Positions 47,898 to 57,547 of a DNA stretch of 64,000 nucleotides are shown one piece after another. A program made the position numbers and the translations under genes. The stretch is from Symbioplanes lichenis (GTDB lineage Bacteria > Actinomycetota > Actinomycetes > Mycobacteriales > Micromonosporaceae). The DNA is taken from contig NZ_JAUZQD010000018.1 of assembly GCF_030709675.1 (NCBI RefSeq), forward strand, positions 144,637-208,636, read 5' to 3'. The notes beneath the pieces are model-generated. The model was not told the origin of the DNA. It searched no databases and saw only the letters and a program-made list of their open reading frames with translations. The first letter of the stretch is position 1. The number at the start of each line of letters is the position of its first letter.

Positions 47898-48761
47898 ATG
47901 AAGCAGCGAAGCATCGGAGAGACCCAAGTCAGTGCGATCGGCCTCGGCGGCATGCCGATGTCCATCGAGGGCCGGCCGGAGACCGAGCGGTCGGTGCGCA
48001 CGATCCACGCCGCGCTGGACGCCGGGGTGACGTTCATCGACACCGCGGACGCCTACCACCTCAAGGCGGACGACGTCGGGCACAACGAGAGCCTCATCGC
48101 GCAGGCGCTCGCGAGCTACGGCGGCGACACCTCAAGCGTCCTGGTCGCCACCAAGGGCGGTCACCAGCGGCCCGGCGACGGCTCGTGGACGCTCGACGGC
48201 TCGCCGGAGCACCTCCGGGAGGCCGTCGAGGCGTCCCTCAAGCGGCTCGGGGTGGAGGCGATCGGGCTCTACCAGTTCCACCGGCCCGACCCGAAGGTGC
48301 CCTACGCGGACTCGGTCGGCGTGCTCAAGGAGCTGCTCGACGCGGGCAAGATCCGGATGGCGGGCATCTCGAACGCCGACGTCCAGCAGATCCGCCAGGC
48401 CCAGGAGATCCTCGGCGGGCGGCTGGTGTCGGTGCAGAACCAGTTCTCCCCCGCGTTCCGGTCGTCCGAGGACGAGTTGAAGCTCTGCGACGAGCTCGGC
48501 ATCGCGTTCCTGCCGTGGTCGCCGCTCGGTGGCATCACGAAGGCCGGCGAGCTGGGCACCCGGTTCGGCGAGTTCGCCCGGGTGGCCGAGGCCCACGACG
48601 TCAGCCCGCAGCGGGTGACGCTCGCGTGGATGCTGGCCAAGAGCCCGGTGGTCATCCCGATCCCCGGCGCGAGCCGCCCCGAGTCGATCACCGACTCGGC
48701 CCAGGCCCCCGAGCTCACCCTCACCGACGAGGAGTTCGCCGCCCTCGACGCGGCAAAGTAA
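47898..48761 (+). CDS. Aldo-keto reductase
   Basis: A 287-residue AKR-superfamily oxidoreductase. The catalytic tetrad appears as Asp48 and Tyr53 (TFIDTADAYH), Lys86 (VLVATKGG) and His128 (LYQFHRPD). The NADPH site is near IPIPGASRPESI. The start MKQRSIGETQVSAIGLGGMPM is typical. It reduces aldehydes or ketones; substrate unknown. It lies divergent from mec and is followed by a bidirectional terminator, so it is an independent transcription unit. Confidence 0.93.
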   Translation: MKQRSIGETQVSAIGLGGMPMSIEGRPETERSVRTIHAALDAGVTFIDTADAYHLKADDVGHNESLIAQALASYGGDTSSVLVATKGGHQRPGDGSWTLDGSPEHLREAVEASLKRLGVEAIGLYQFHRPDPKVPYADSVGVLKELLDAGKIRMAGISNADVQQIRQAQEILGGRLVSVQNQFSPAFRSSEDELKLCDELGIAFLPWSPLGGITKAGELGTRFGEFARVAEAHDVSPQRVTLAWMLAKSPVVIPIPGASRPESITDSAQAPELTLTDEEFAALDAAK

Positions 48762-48782
48762 GACGCCAGGAAGCGAGAGACG

Positions 48783-48813
48783 TTATGCCCGCCGGCCTGG
48801 CCGGCGGGCATAA
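48783..48813. terminator. Bidirectional terminator between AKR and DUF2017 genes
   Basis: A near-perfect palindrome, TTATGCCCGCCGGCC with its complement separated by one base, between convergent genes. The stem is 15 bp and AT pairs close it on both sides. Confidence 0.85.
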
Positions 48814-48824
48814 GAGCAAAAGCG

Positions 48825-49331
48825 TCAGCGCGGCTCGATCTCCGGGAGCGCGTTCAGCAAGGACTCCTGCAGATAGCCCAGGTACGCATAGACCGACAAC
48901 TGGAACACGCGGCTCGACCCGGGATCCTCGGCCACCGCGTCGTCGAGCTCCTCGCCCAGGTCGGTCGCGGCCTGGATGTCGAGCCGGGTGCCCATGGCGA
49001 GCCGGGCGTCATTGATCGCGCGCAGCCACGCCTCGGCCTCTTCCCCGTCGAGCCGCACCTCGCCCGGGCCGTCGTCCGGCAGCGCCGCGAGGATGGCGCC
49101 CGCCTGGTCGAGCTTGCCGGTCTTGAGGTCGCCCTCGGTGTAGAGACGAAACTCGGCGGAGTCGTCCGGCTGGTCCGGGTAGATGTCCGGGAAGAGTCGC
49201 TCGACGACCGGGTCGCCGTGGTCGAAACCGTCCATGAGCAGCCCGACGACCTCACCGGCCACCTTGCGCAACACCCGCACCTCGTCCACCGCGAAGGTGG
49301 CCACGCACACGTTGCCATTGCGCCGGAACAT
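48825..49331 (-). CDS. DUF2017 family protein
   Basis: A 168-residue acidic cytoplasmic protein matching DUF2017 (M. tuberculosis Rv1332), starting MFRRNGNVCVATFAVDEVRVLRKVAGEVVGLL. Conserved family features include LFPDIYPDQPDDSAEFR and the LRAINDARLAMGTRLDI region. DUF2017 genes sit immediately downstream of clpS across actinobacteria, which suggests a link to the N-end-rule Clp system, but no function is established. It follows clpS by 50 bases here. Confidence 0.92.
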   Translation of the reverse strand: MFRRNGNVCVATFAVDEVRVLRKVAGEVVGLLMDGFDHGDPVVERLFPDIYPDQPDDSAEFRLYTEGDLKTGKLDQAGAILAALPDDGPGEVRLDGEEAEAWLRAINDARLAMGTRLDIQAATDLGEELDDAVAEDPGSSRVFQLSVYAYLGYLQESLLNALPEIEPR

Positions 49332-49380
49332 CAGTCGCTCACCCGCCCGGTTTCGATCTCGTCAAGTCGGAACCGGCGCC

Positions 49381-49671
49381 TCACGCCCGGTCCACCGTCG
49401 CCCACAGACCGTATCCGTGAAGCTGAGAGGCGTCCATCTCCATGCGCTCGCGCGCGCCGGTCGAGACGACCGCCTTGCCCTTGTGGTGGACGTCCAGCAT
49501 CAACTCCTCGGCCTTGTCCTTGCTGTAGCCGAACAGCTTCTGGAAAACCCACGTCACGTAGGACATCAGGTTGACGGGATCGTCCCAGACGATCGTCACC
49601 CACGGCCGGTCATCAGCCGGCACCTCCTCGATCTGCGGCGTCTCGACGGGAGCGACCTGAGGCAACGCCAT
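49381..49671 (-). CDS. clpS: ATP-dependent Clp protease adaptor ClpS
   Basis: A 96-residue ClpS adaptor that presents N-degron substrates to ClpC1/ClpP. The family fold is clear: WVTIVWDDPVNLMSYVTWVFQKLFGYSKDKAEELMLDVHHKGKAVVSTGARERME. The DDPVN and VTWVF residues form the N-degron pocket. Start is ATG 49671 (MALPQVAPVETPQIEEVP). The following gene is DUF2017, as in M. tuberculosis Rv1331-Rv1332. Confidence 0.97.
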   Translation of the reverse strand: MALPQVAPVETPQIEEVPADDRPWVTIVWDDPVNLMSYVTWVFQKLFGYSKDKAEELMLDVHHKGKAVVSTGARERMEMDASQLHGYGLWATVDRA

Positions 49672-49876
49672 GCCCCCAATCGTGCCACGGCTTCCGCGCA
49701 GAAGACCCGACCGCCGAGCGATGACGCCCGCAACGAAATGGTGTATGCCCGCACACGCGCGACGCCGCGGTCCGGCCCGGCCCCCGGGGAAGAAGGGCGC
49801 GAGCTGCACTGTCGCGGTTCCGACTCTGACCGTCCGGCCGTTCACCCAACGTGATGTTCCTCGATATGCTGACCCG

Positions 49877-52459
49877 GTGGAGCATTGGGACTTCGTCGGC
49901 CGCGCCGGCGATTTGTCCCGCCTGCGCGCCGCCGCGACGAGCCCGGACGAGCGCGGGCTCATCCTCAGCGGGGCCGCCGGCATCGGTAAGAGCCGGTTGC
50001 TGCACGAGGCCGTTTCGTCACTCAAAGCGACCAACTGGGCGGTGCGCCGCGCCTCGGCCAACATCGCGACGTCGGGGCTGCCGTTCGGCGGTCTCGCCCA
50101 GATCCTGCCCGCCGACCCGCCCGCCGGCCTCTCCCCCGCCGGGCTGCTGCGCTGGGCCGTCGACGGGCTGACCGAGGACGCCGACGGCCGCCCGATCGTC
50201 CTCGCCGTCGACGACGCCCACCTGCTCGACCCGCCGTCGGCCGCGCTCGCGCACCTGCTGGTCCGCGAGGGGGCGACGTTGCTCGCCACCCTGCGCACGT
50301 CCGAGCCGGTGCCGCCCCCGATCACCGCACTGTGGACCGAGGGCCTGGTCGCGCACGCCACGCTCGCGCCTCTGACTCCTCAGGAGTCCCGGGAGCTGCT
50401 GACCACCCTCGTCGGCGGCCCGGTGGAGGCCGGCTCGGCGCAGCGGCTCGGGCGGCTCGGCGGCGGCAACCCGCTGCTGCTGCGGGAGCTGGTGGCGGCG
50501 GCGATCGCGGGCGGCGAGCTGACGGAGGCGTACGGCTTCCAGCGCTGGACCGGCCGCCTGGCCCTCGCGCCCAGCCTGGCCGAGCTGGTCGACGCCCGCA
50601 TCGGCGGCCTGTCCGCCGGGGTGCGCGGGGTGCTGGAGCTGGTGGCGTTCGGTGAGCCGATCGGGCTCGAGCTGCTGATGCGCGCCGCCGACCCGGACGA
50701 CGTGGAGACGGCGGAGGAGCGCGAGCTGATCCGGGTCGTGTCGGACGACCGGCGCCGTGAGGTGCAGCTGGCCCATCCCCTCTATGGCGAGGTGGTCCGG
50801 CGCCGGTGTCCGGTGACCCGGGCCCGCCGCCTGCTCGCCCAGCTCGCGGGGCTGGTGGAGGACGCCGGCTCCAAGCGGCGCAACGACCTGCTGCGCGTGG
50901 CGGTCTGGCGACTCGACTCGGGCACCGCGCAGAGCGGCGAGGCCCTGCTCAAGGCGGCGACGGAGGCGTTCGCGGGGTTCGACATCGCGCTCGCGGGGCG
51001 GCTCGCCTCGGCGGCCCGGGACGCGGGGGCCGGCTTCGCGGCCGCGGAGCTGCTGGCGACCGCGCTGCTGTTCACCGGCGAGCCTGAGCAGGCGGTGGGC
51101 GTACTCGATGAGTCAGCCGGCGGCGGGGCGCGCCAGGTCACCGCCCGCGCGGCCGTCGAGTTCTTCGGCCTGGGCCGGGCGAGCGCGGCGAACCTGCTGA
51201 CCACGGCGCTCGCGGAGACGACGCAGGACGCCGCGCACCTGCGGGCCTTCGAGGCGTTCCTGCGGTTGCAGCTGGGCGAGCCGGCCCGGGCCCGGGAGCT
51301 CGCGGGCCAGGTGCTGGAGCAGCCCGGCGCCGGGGTGCCGTCCCAGGCCCTGGCCCGGTTCGTGCTGGCGTTCCTGGCGGCCGCGGGCGGCGACCCGGAC
51401 ACCGCCCGCGAGCTGATCGACGAGGTCGAGCGGGAGCGGGCGACCTGGCAGCGGGACACCCCGACGTTGCAGTTCGCGCTGCAGATGGCGCTGGGCACGC
51501 TGGTCGGCGTGGGTCTCGACCTGCCGGCCATCGACCGGATCCTGGCGGCGGAGTTCGCCGACCTCGCCCAGGCGGGCGGCTTCGGCTTCGGCTCGGGCTG
51601 GGTGTCGCTGCTCCAAGCGCATGCCGCGTGGCTCCGAGGGCGGACCGGCGAGGCGTTGCGCGCGGTGGACCAGGCGTGCGCCGCGCTCGCGCCCGTCCGC
51701 TCGTACGACGGAAGTGCGCATTTCGGCCGGGCCATGGTCGCCGCCCTGCGCGGGGACCCGGCGCTCGCCCTGGCGTCGGTCGCGATCGGCGAGAAGGCCG
51801 CGGGCGCGGCGGTCGGGCTCTACTATCCGTGGCATCAGCAGGCGCGGGCCTGGGCGCACGCCAGCGCGGGCGACCTGGACGAAGCGATCAAGATCCTGCT
51901 CGCGCTGGCCGAGCGGACGCGCGCGGACGGCTACTTCGGGCAGGAGCTGCTCGCCCTCTACGACGTGGTGCGCCTGGGCCGCCCCGAGCCGGTGCGGGCG
52001 CGGATCGGCGAGCTGGCCGGTGCCGTGGGCGGGCGGGCCACGCCGCTCTTCGCCCGGCACGCCTCCGCCGTCACGGGCGAGGACTTCCTGGCCGTCGCGC
52101 GGGAGTTCGCCGGGCTGGGCTATGAGGTCTTCGCGGCGGAGGCGGCGGCCGGGGCGGTGCGGAGATTCCGGACGGTACGCGACCCCGGCGCCCTCGCCGC
52201 CGGCACGCTTCTCGGCGACGTGCTCTCCCGCTGCGACCTGGTGCGCACGCCCGCGCTGACCGCGGTGCAGCCCGCGTTGACCGTACGCGAAAGGCAGGTC
52301 GCCGAGCTCGCAGCCGGCGGCGTCCGCAGTCGCGAGATCGCCGACCGGCTGTTCCTGTCGCCACGCACCGTGGAGAACCACTTGCAGCGGGTCTACACCA
52401 AGCTCGGCGTCGGGGGCAGGAACGAACTCGCCCCGGCGTTACGCCTGCTCCCGCAATAA
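49877..52459 (+). CDS. Large LuxR-family (LAL-type) transcriptional regulator
   Basis: An 860-residue STAND-ATPase regulator starting at GTG 49877 (VEHWDFVGRAGDLSRL). Walker A is GAAGIGKS (32-39) and a Walker B-type segment VLAVDDAHLL lies near 110. A long Ala/Leu-rich helical (TPR-like) middle follows. The C-terminal LuxR HTH is LTVRERQVAELAAGGVRSREIADRLFLSPRTVENHLQRVYTKLGV. LAL regulators activate secondary-metabolism or sugar-use genes. It is divergent from clpS and nine bases upstream of pncB, splitting the usual clpS-pncB neighbourhood. It may be co-transcribed with the NAD-salvage genes. Confidence 0.92.
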   Translation: MEHWDFVGRAGDLSRLRAAATSPDERGLILSGAAGIGKSRLLHEAVSSLKATNWAVRRASANIATSGLPFGGLAQILPADPPAGLSPAGLLRWAVDGLTEDADGRPIVLAVDDAHLLDPPSAALAHLLVREGATLLATLRTSEPVPPPITALWTEGLVAHATLAPLTPQESRELLTTLVGGPVEAGSAQRLGRLGGGNPLLLRELVAAAIAGGELTEAYGFQRWTGRLALAPSLAELVDARIGGLSAGVRGVLELVAFGEPIGLELLMRAADPDDVETAEERELIRVVSDDRRREVQLAHPLYGEVVRRRCPVTRARRLLAQLAGLVEDAGSKRRNDLLRVAVWRLDSGTAQSGEALLKAATEAFAGFDIALAGRLASAARDAGAGFAAAELLATALLFTGEPEQAVGVLDESAGGGARQVTARAAVEFFGLGRASAANLLTTALAETTQDAAHLRAFEAFLRLQLGEPARARELAGQVLEQPGAGVPSQALARFVLAFLAAAGGDPDTARELIDEVERERATWQRDTPTLQFALQMALGTLVGVGLDLPAIDRILAAEFADLAQAGGFGFGSGWVSLLQAHAAWLRGRTGEALRAVDQACAALAPVRSYDGSAHFGRAMVAALRGDPALALASVAIGEKAAGAAVGLYYPWHQQARAWAHASAGDLDEAIKILLALAERTRADGYFGQELLALYDVVRLGRPEPVRARIGELAGAVGGRATPLFARHASAVTGEDFLAVAREFAGLGYEVFAAEAAAGAVRRFRTVRDPGALAAGTLLGDVLSRCDLVRTPALTAVQPALTVRERQVAELAAGGVRSREIADRLFLSPRTVENHLQRVYTKLGVGGRNELAPALRLLPQ

Positions 52460-52468
52460 GGTGGGGGC

Positions 52469-53755
52469 GTGACCTCTTCCGCACCCGCCCTGCTCACCGA
52501 CCAGTACGAGCTGACCATGGTCAGCGCGGCCCTCAAGGACGGGACCGCCACGCGGCCCAGCGTCTTCGAGGTGTTCGCCCGTCGCCTGCCCGGTGGCCGG
52601 CGCTACGGGGTCGTCGCCGGGCAGGGCCGGCTCATGGAGCTGATCCGCGACTTCCGCTTCCGCGAGGAGGAGGTCGCCTTCCTGCGCGAGGCGGGCATCG
52701 TCGACGAGACCACGGCCGCCTGGCTCGCCGGCTACCGCTTCACCGGCGACATCGACGGCTATGCCGAGGGCGAGCTGTTCTTCCCCGGCTCCCCCATCCT
52801 CACGGTGTCCGGCGGCTTCGCCGAGTGCGTGGTGCTCGAGACGCTCATCCTGTCGGTGCTCAACCACGACAGCGCCATCGCCTCGGCCGCCGCCCGCATG
52901 GTCACGGCGGCGCGCGGCCGGCCGATCATCGAGATGGGCTCCCGGCGTACGCACGAGGAGGCCGCCGTGGCCGCCGCCCGCGCCGCCTATCTCGCCGGTT
53001 TCGCCTCGACGTCGAACCTGGCCGCCGGCGCGCGCTACGGCATCCCGACCACGGGCACGTCCGCCCACGCGTTCACGCTGCTGCACGACGACGAGCCGGC
53101 GGCCTTCGCCTCGCAGGTCGCGGCGCTGGGCAAGAACACGACGCTGCTCGTCGACACCTACGACATCGCGCAGGGCATCCGCAACGCCATCGCGGTCGCC
53201 GGCCCCGACCTGCGCGCGGTCCGCATCGACTCGGGCGACCTCTCGGTGCTGGCCCAGCACTCCCGCGAGCTGCTCGACTCGCTGGGCGCGACCGAGACCA
53301 AGATCGTGGTCTCCGGCGACATGGACGAATACGCGATCGCCACCCTCGCCGCCGAGCCCGTCGACATGTACGGCGCCGGCACCGCGGTCGTCACCGGCTC
53401 CGGCGCCCCGACGGCGGGCCTGGTCTACAAGCTCGTCGAGGTCGAGGGCCGCCCGGTCGTGAAGCGCTCGGAGAACAAGGCCACGGTCGGCGGCCGCAAG
53501 ACCGCCGTCCGCCGGCACAAGCCCACGGGTACGGCCACCGAGGAGATCGTGGTCTCGCAGGGCGTCCCGGACCACCAGCCCAACGACCGGCTCCTGCAGC
53601 ACTCGTTCGTCGCGGGCGGCGAGGTCGCCGGCCTGCCCACGCTCGAGGACGCCCGCGCCCACCTGCGGCAGTGCCTGATCTCCATCCCGTGGGAGGGGCT
53701 CAAGCTGTCGGCCGGTGACCCCGCCGTGCCCGTGACCGTCGTTCCTACCGCTTAG
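52469..53755 (+). CDS. pncB: Nicotinate phosphoribosyltransferase
   Basis: A 428-residue enzyme that condenses nicotinate with PRPP to nicotinate mononucleotide in NAD salvage. Signatures are LLTDQYELTMVSAAL, VFEVFARRLPGGRRYGVVAG, MGSRRTHEEAAVAAARAAYLAGFASTSNLAAG and TTGTSAHAFTLLH, where the His is the phosphorylated residue expected for the family. VRIDSGDLSVL and VVSGDMDEYAI complete the barrel. The start is GTG 52469. pncA follows by 15 bases. Confidence 0.98.
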   Translation: MTSSAPALLTDQYELTMVSAALKDGTATRPSVFEVFARRLPGGRRYGVVAGQGRLMELIRDFRFREEEVAFLREAGIVDETTAAWLAGYRFTGDIDGYAEGELFFPGSPILTVSGGFAECVVLETLILSVLNHDSAIASAAARMVTAARGRPIIEMGSRRTHEEAAVAAARAAYLAGFASTSNLAAGARYGIPTTGTSAHAFTLLHDDEPAAFASQVAALGKNTTLLVDTYDIAQGIRNAIAVAGPDLRAVRIDSGDLSVLAQHSRELLDSLGATETKIVVSGDMDEYAIATLAAEPVDMYGAGTAVVTGSGAPTAGLVYKLVEVEGRPVVKRSENKATVGGRKTAVRRHKPTGTATEEIVVSQGVPDHQPNDRLLQHSFVAGGEVAGLPTLEDARAHLRQCLISIPWEGLKLSAGDPAVPVTVVPTA

Positions 53756-53770
53756 TTTCGGGAGTTCGTG

Positions 53771-54346
53771 ATGTCAAAGGCTCTCATCATCGTCGACGTC
53801 CAGAACGACTTCTGCGAGGGCGGCTCGCTGGCCGTCGGCGGCGGGGCGGGCGTGGCCGCGGCCATCTCGTCGGCGCTCGCCGCCCCGGACGGCCGCTGGG
53901 ACCACGTCGTCGCCACGAAGGACTACCACATCGACCCGGGCGCGCACTTCAGCTCGCAGCCGGACTACGTCGACACCTGGCCCGTGCATTGCGTCGCCGG
54001 CTCGGCGGGCTCGGACTTCCACCCGGATCTCGCGGTCGACCGGGTCGAGGCCGTCTTCCACAAGGGCGAGTACGCGGCGGCCTATTCCGGCTTCGAGGGC
54101 CACACCACCGAGGGCCAGACCCTGACCGACTGGCTGCGGGCCCACGACGTCACCTCGGTCGACGTGGTCGGCATCGCCACCGACCATTGCGTACGCGCCA
54201 CCGCCCTCGACGCCGCCGCCGCGGGCTTCGCCACCACCGTGCTCCTCGACCTCACCGCCGGCGTGGCCCAGGCGACAACCGCGTCGGCCCTGGAGCAATT
54301 CGGCGCCGCGTCGGTCGAGACCGTCGGCAAGCCCGTCGTCGCCTAG
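53771..54346 (+). CDS. pncA: Nicotinamidase
   Basis: A 191-residue isochorismatase-fold amidase that converts nicotinamide to nicotinate, feeding PncB. The catalytic triad is Asp9 (ALIIVDVQNDF), Lys98 (VFHKGEY) and Cys140 (ATDHCVRATALDA). Metal-binding residues are in DYHIDPGAHF and TWPVHC. It starts at ATG 53771 with GGAG upstream, and its stop overlaps the stop of the convergent MFS gene. pncA homologues activate pyrazinamide in mycobacteria. Confidence 0.96.
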   Translation: MSKALIIVDVQNDFCEGGSLAVGGGAGVAAAISSALAAPDGRWDHVVATKDYHIDPGAHFSSQPDYVDTWPVHCVAGSAGSDFHPDLAVDRVEAVFHKGEYAAAYSGFEGHTTEGQTLTDWLRAHDVTSVDVVGIATDHCVRATALDAAAAGFATTVLLDLTAGVAQATTASALEQFGAASVETVGKPVVA

Positions 54347-55569
54347 CGCGTCGCGTCGGTCAGCTCAGCCGTCGTCGCCGGAGCGGCCGGGGCGAGCTCA
54401 CGCTCCTCGCGGCGGATCTCGACCGGGAGGACGGCCACGGCGATCAGGGCGCCGATCCCGCCCACCGTGACGAAGCCCCACGCCGGCGCGATCGAGTCCA
54501 TGGCCAGGCCGGCGAGCGGCGCGCCCAGGGCCACCCCGACCGTCAGCGACGAGTTGTGCCAGCCCATGGCCTCGCCGCGGGCGCCGGCCGGGGTGAGGCG
54601 GCTGACCGCGTCGGCGGTGGCGGTGATCAGGGGTGCGCAGAGGGCGCCGGCCGGCAGGAGCAGGAGGGCGAGGAGCCACCAGTGGCCCCCGGCCAGCCCG
54701 ACCGGGATGGTGAGCACCGCCATCGGGATGAGCAGGGCGAGTGGGGGCAGGCCGTTGCGGACCATCCCGTACGTGAAACCGCCCGCCAGCGAATAGACCG
54801 CCCACAGCGACAGCACCGCGCCCGTCCAGGCGACCTCCCCGGACTCGCGCAGCACCGCCACGACGGCCACGTCGGTGCCGCTGAGGACGAGGGTCGCCGC
54901 GCTGCTGATCGCGAGGACGGCGACGAGGCGGGGCCGCAGCCACGAGCGGCGCGGGATGCGGGCGGCGGCGGAGACGGGCGCCTCGTCGTGGCCGCGGATG
55001 GGCGGGTTGAGCAGGAAGAGCCCGACGCCGGAGAGCAGGATGCCGCCGCCGACCGCGAGCATCGCCACGCGCGGGCCGGCCGTGGTGCTGATGAGCACGC
55101 CGAGCGCCGGGCCGGACATGAACGACAGCTCGGTGGTGATCGAGTCGAGCGCGAACGCGGGCAGCCGGTGCGACTCGGGCGCCAGCGCGGCGATCGACTG
55201 CCGGGCGACGGCGAAGGCGGGCAGCGTCAGGAAGCCGCCGAGCAGCGCCGCCACGAGCAGCGCCCAGTAGGGCAAGGCTTGGGCCGAGGTCCAGAAGGTG
55301 ACCTCGGCGACGGTGGTGAGCACGAGCACGGGCCGCAGGCCCCGCCGGTCGGTGATCCGGCCCATCGCCGGGGCGCCGAGCGAGCTGCCGATCGTGAAGA
55401 GGGCGCCCACGAGCCCGGCCGCGCCGTAGCCCAGACCGAGGTCGAGCGTGACGTGCAGGGTCAGCGTCACGGTGCCCGCCGTGATCGGGATCCGGGCCAG
55501 CGTCGCCACGATCAGCAACGACTTGATGCCGCGCAGGGCGAGCGTCTCCCGGTAAGGCGTCAAGGTCAT
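54343..55569 (-). CDS. MFS transporter
   Basis: A 408-residue transporter with 12 predicted helices, starting MTLTPYRETLALRGIKSLLIVATLARIPITAGTVTLTLHV. The loop 2-3 motif is GRITDRRGLRPVLVL. The end is cytoplasmic and acidic/Ala-rich. It resembles sugar-efflux or drug-efflux MFS proteins of actinobacteria. Its stop interleaves with that of pncA. No specific substrate can be inferred. Confidence 0.9.
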   Translation of the reverse strand: MTLTPYRETLALRGIKSLLIVATLARIPITAGTVTLTLHVTLDLGLGYGAAGLVGALFTIGSSLGAPAMGRITDRRGLRPVLVLTTVAEVTFWTSAQALPYWALLVAALLGGFLTLPAFAVARQSIAALAPESHRLPAFALDSITTELSFMSGPALGVLISTTAGPRVAMLAVGGGILLSGVGLFLLNPPIRGHDEAPVSAAARIPRRSWLRPRLVAVLAISSAATLVLSGTDVAVVAVLRESGEVAWTGAVLSLWAVYSLAGGFTYGMVRNGLPPLALLIPMAVLTIPVGLAGGHWWLLALLLLPAGALCAPLITATADAVSRLTPAGARGEAMGWHNSSLTVGVALGAPLAGLAMDSIAPAWGFVTVGGIGALIAVAVLPVEIRREERELAPAAPATTAELTDATR

Positions 55570-55618
55570 GTGCGGTCCTCACCTCCGGGCGACAGTCTGC
55601 ACCCCGGGTACGACAGAA

Positions 55619-55661
55619 AAAAGCCCGGCCCGGCCCCCCACGGGGACCGAGCCGGGCTTTT
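55619..55661 (-). terminator. Terminator of ctaD
   Basis: A GC stem (AAAGCCCGGC and GCCGGGCTTT) flanks an internal GC-rich loop region. On the minus strand it follows the ctaD stop by about ten bases and ends in TTTTTT. Confidence 0.85.
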
Positions 55662-55671
55662 GTGGCGCGGC

Positions 55672-57426
55672 TTACTTCTTGCGGTCGCTGAGGTCTTCCT
55701 TGTAGGTCGCGCCGCCGTCGGACTCGGAGGTCAGCGGGCGGGCACCACCCTCGGGCGGGCCGGCGATGGACTGGTCGCCCGCGGCGAGCTCCGGGTACTT
55801 CGCGTCGAAGGCCGGCCGCTCGGAGCGGATGCGCGGCATCTTGTCGAAGTTGCGGAGCGGCGGCGGCGAGGAGGTCGCCCACTCCAGCGAGTTGCCGGCG
55901 CCCCACGGGTCGTCGACCGTGACGAGCTGGCCGACCCGGTAGGACTTCCAGACGTTGTAGATGAACGGCAGCGTCGAGGCGCCCAGCACGAACGACCCGA
56001 TGGTCGAGAACGTGTTGAGGAACGTGAAGCCGTCGCTCGGCAGGTAGTCCGCGTAGCGGCGGGGCATGCCCTCGGCGCCGAGCCAGTGCTGCACCAGGAA
56101 CGTCGCGTGGAAGCCGATGAACGTGAGCCAGAAGTGGATCTTGCCTAGGCGCTCGTCGAGCATCCGGCCGAACATCTTCGGGAACCAGAAGTAGATGCCC
56201 GAGAACACCGCGAACACGATCGTGCCGAAGAGCACGTAGTGGAAGTGCGCGATGACGAAGTACGAGTCCGAGACGTGGAAGTCGATCGGCGGTGCCGCGA
56301 GCAGCACGCCGGACAGACCACCGAAGAGGAACGTGACCAGGAAGCCGATCGCGAACAGCATCGGTGTCTCGAAGCTGATCTGGCCGCGCCACATCGTGCC
56401 GATCCACACGAAGAACTTCATGCCGGTCGGGACAGCGATGAGGAAGCTCAGGAAGCTGAAGAACGGCAGCAGCACCTGGCCGGTCACGAACATGTGGTGC
56501 GCCCACACGCTCATGGACAGGGCCGCGATCAGCAGGGTCGCGCCGACCAGGCCCTTGTAGCCGAAGACCGGCTTGCGGCTGAAGACCGGGATGACCTCGG
56601 TGATGATGCCGAAGAACGGCAGCGCGACGATGTAGACCTCGGGGTGCCCGAAGAACCAGAAGAGGTGCTGCCACAGCATCGGGCCGCCGGTGTCCACGTC
56701 GAAGACGTGCGCGCCGAGGACGCGGTCGGCCGCCAGGGCGAACAGGGCCGCCGCGAAGAACGGGAAGACCATGATCACCAGGAGCATCGTCACCAGGATG
56801 TTCCAGGTGAGGATCGGCATGCGGAACATCGTCATGCCGGGCGCCCGCAGCGTGATCACCGTGGTGATGATGTTGACGCCACCGAGGATGGTGCCGAGGC
56901 CGGAGAGCGCCAGGCCCACGACCCACATGTTGCCGCCGATGCCCGGCGAGTGCAGCGAGTCGCTCAGCGGCGTGTAGGCGAACCAGCCGAAGTCAGCCGC
57001 GCCACCGGGGGTCAGGAACCCGCTGATGGTGATCGTGCCGCCGAACAGGTAGAGCCAGTACGCGAACGCGTTGAGCCGAGGGAACGACACGTCGGGCGCG
57101 CCGATCTGGATCGGGATCAGGAAGTTCGCGAAGGCGAACACGATCGGCGTCGCGAAGAACAGCAGCATGATCGTGCCGTGCATCGTGAACAGCTGGTTGT
57201 ACTGCTCCGGGGACAACAGCTGCATGCCCGGCCGGGCCAGCTCCGTCCGCATGAGCAGCGCCATCAGACCGCCCAGCATGTAGAACACGAAGGCGGTGAT
57301 CATGTACATGATCCCGATCTGCTTCGCGTCCGTGGTCCGGATGATCCGCGCGAGCGCGGAGCCCTTGACCTGTCGCCGGACCGGCCACGGCCGCGTAACT
57401 ACCGGCTTAGGCGCCACGGTCGTCAC
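55672..57426 (-). CDS. ctaD: Cytochrome c oxidase subunit I (aa3-type)
   Basis: A 584-residue catalytic subunit of the haem-copper terminal oxidase. Twelve helices contain the haem and CuB ligands: TMHGTIMLLFF, WFFGHPEVYIV (His-Tyr cross-link pair), VWAHHMF and AHFHYVLFG. The GTG at 57426 (VTTVAPKPVVTRPWP) has GGAGG six bases upstream; the ORF reading to 57714 is not a credible N-terminus. The soluble tail (GGARPLTSESDGG) is typical of actinobacterial CtaD. Subunits II and III are not in this window, so ctaD is separate from the ctaCEqcr cluster, which is common in actinobacteria. Confidence 0.98.
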   Translation of the reverse strand: MTTVAPKPVVTRPWPVRRQVKGSALARIIRTTDAKQIGIMYMITAFVFYMLGGLMALLMRTELARPGMQLLSPEQYNQLFTMHGTIMLLFFATPIVFAFANFLIPIQIGAPDVSFPRLNAFAYWLYLFGGTITISGFLTPGGAADFGWFAYTPLSDSLHSPGIGGNMWVVGLALSGLGTILGGVNIITTVITLRAPGMTMFRMPILTWNILVTMLLVIMVFPFFAAALFALAADRVLGAHVFDVDTGGPMLWQHLFWFFGHPEVYIVALPFFGIITEVIPVFSRKPVFGYKGLVGATLLIAALSMSVWAHHMFVTGQVLLPFFSFLSFLIAVPTGMKFFVWIGTMWRGQISFETPMLFAIGFLVTFLFGGLSGVLLAAPPIDFHVSDSYFVIAHFHYVLFGTIVFAVFSGIYFWFPKMFGRMLDERLGKIHFWLTFIGFHATFLVQHWLGAEGMPRRYADYLPSDGFTFLNTFSTIGSFVLGASTLPFIYNVWKSYRVGQLVTVDDPWGAGNSLEWATSSPPPLRNFDKMPRIRSERPAFDAKYPELAAGDQSIAGPPEGGARPLTSESDGGATYKEDLSDRKK

Positions 57427-57547
57427 GGATAGCCTCCGGTGTCTCGTTCGTCCCACTGCGTACACCCGAGTGAAAGGCGTACCTCGCAGGCAGAATAGTC
57501 CCCCACCGACCTCCGGCGGGCGCGGGGTGACCAAAGAGCACCCTGGT

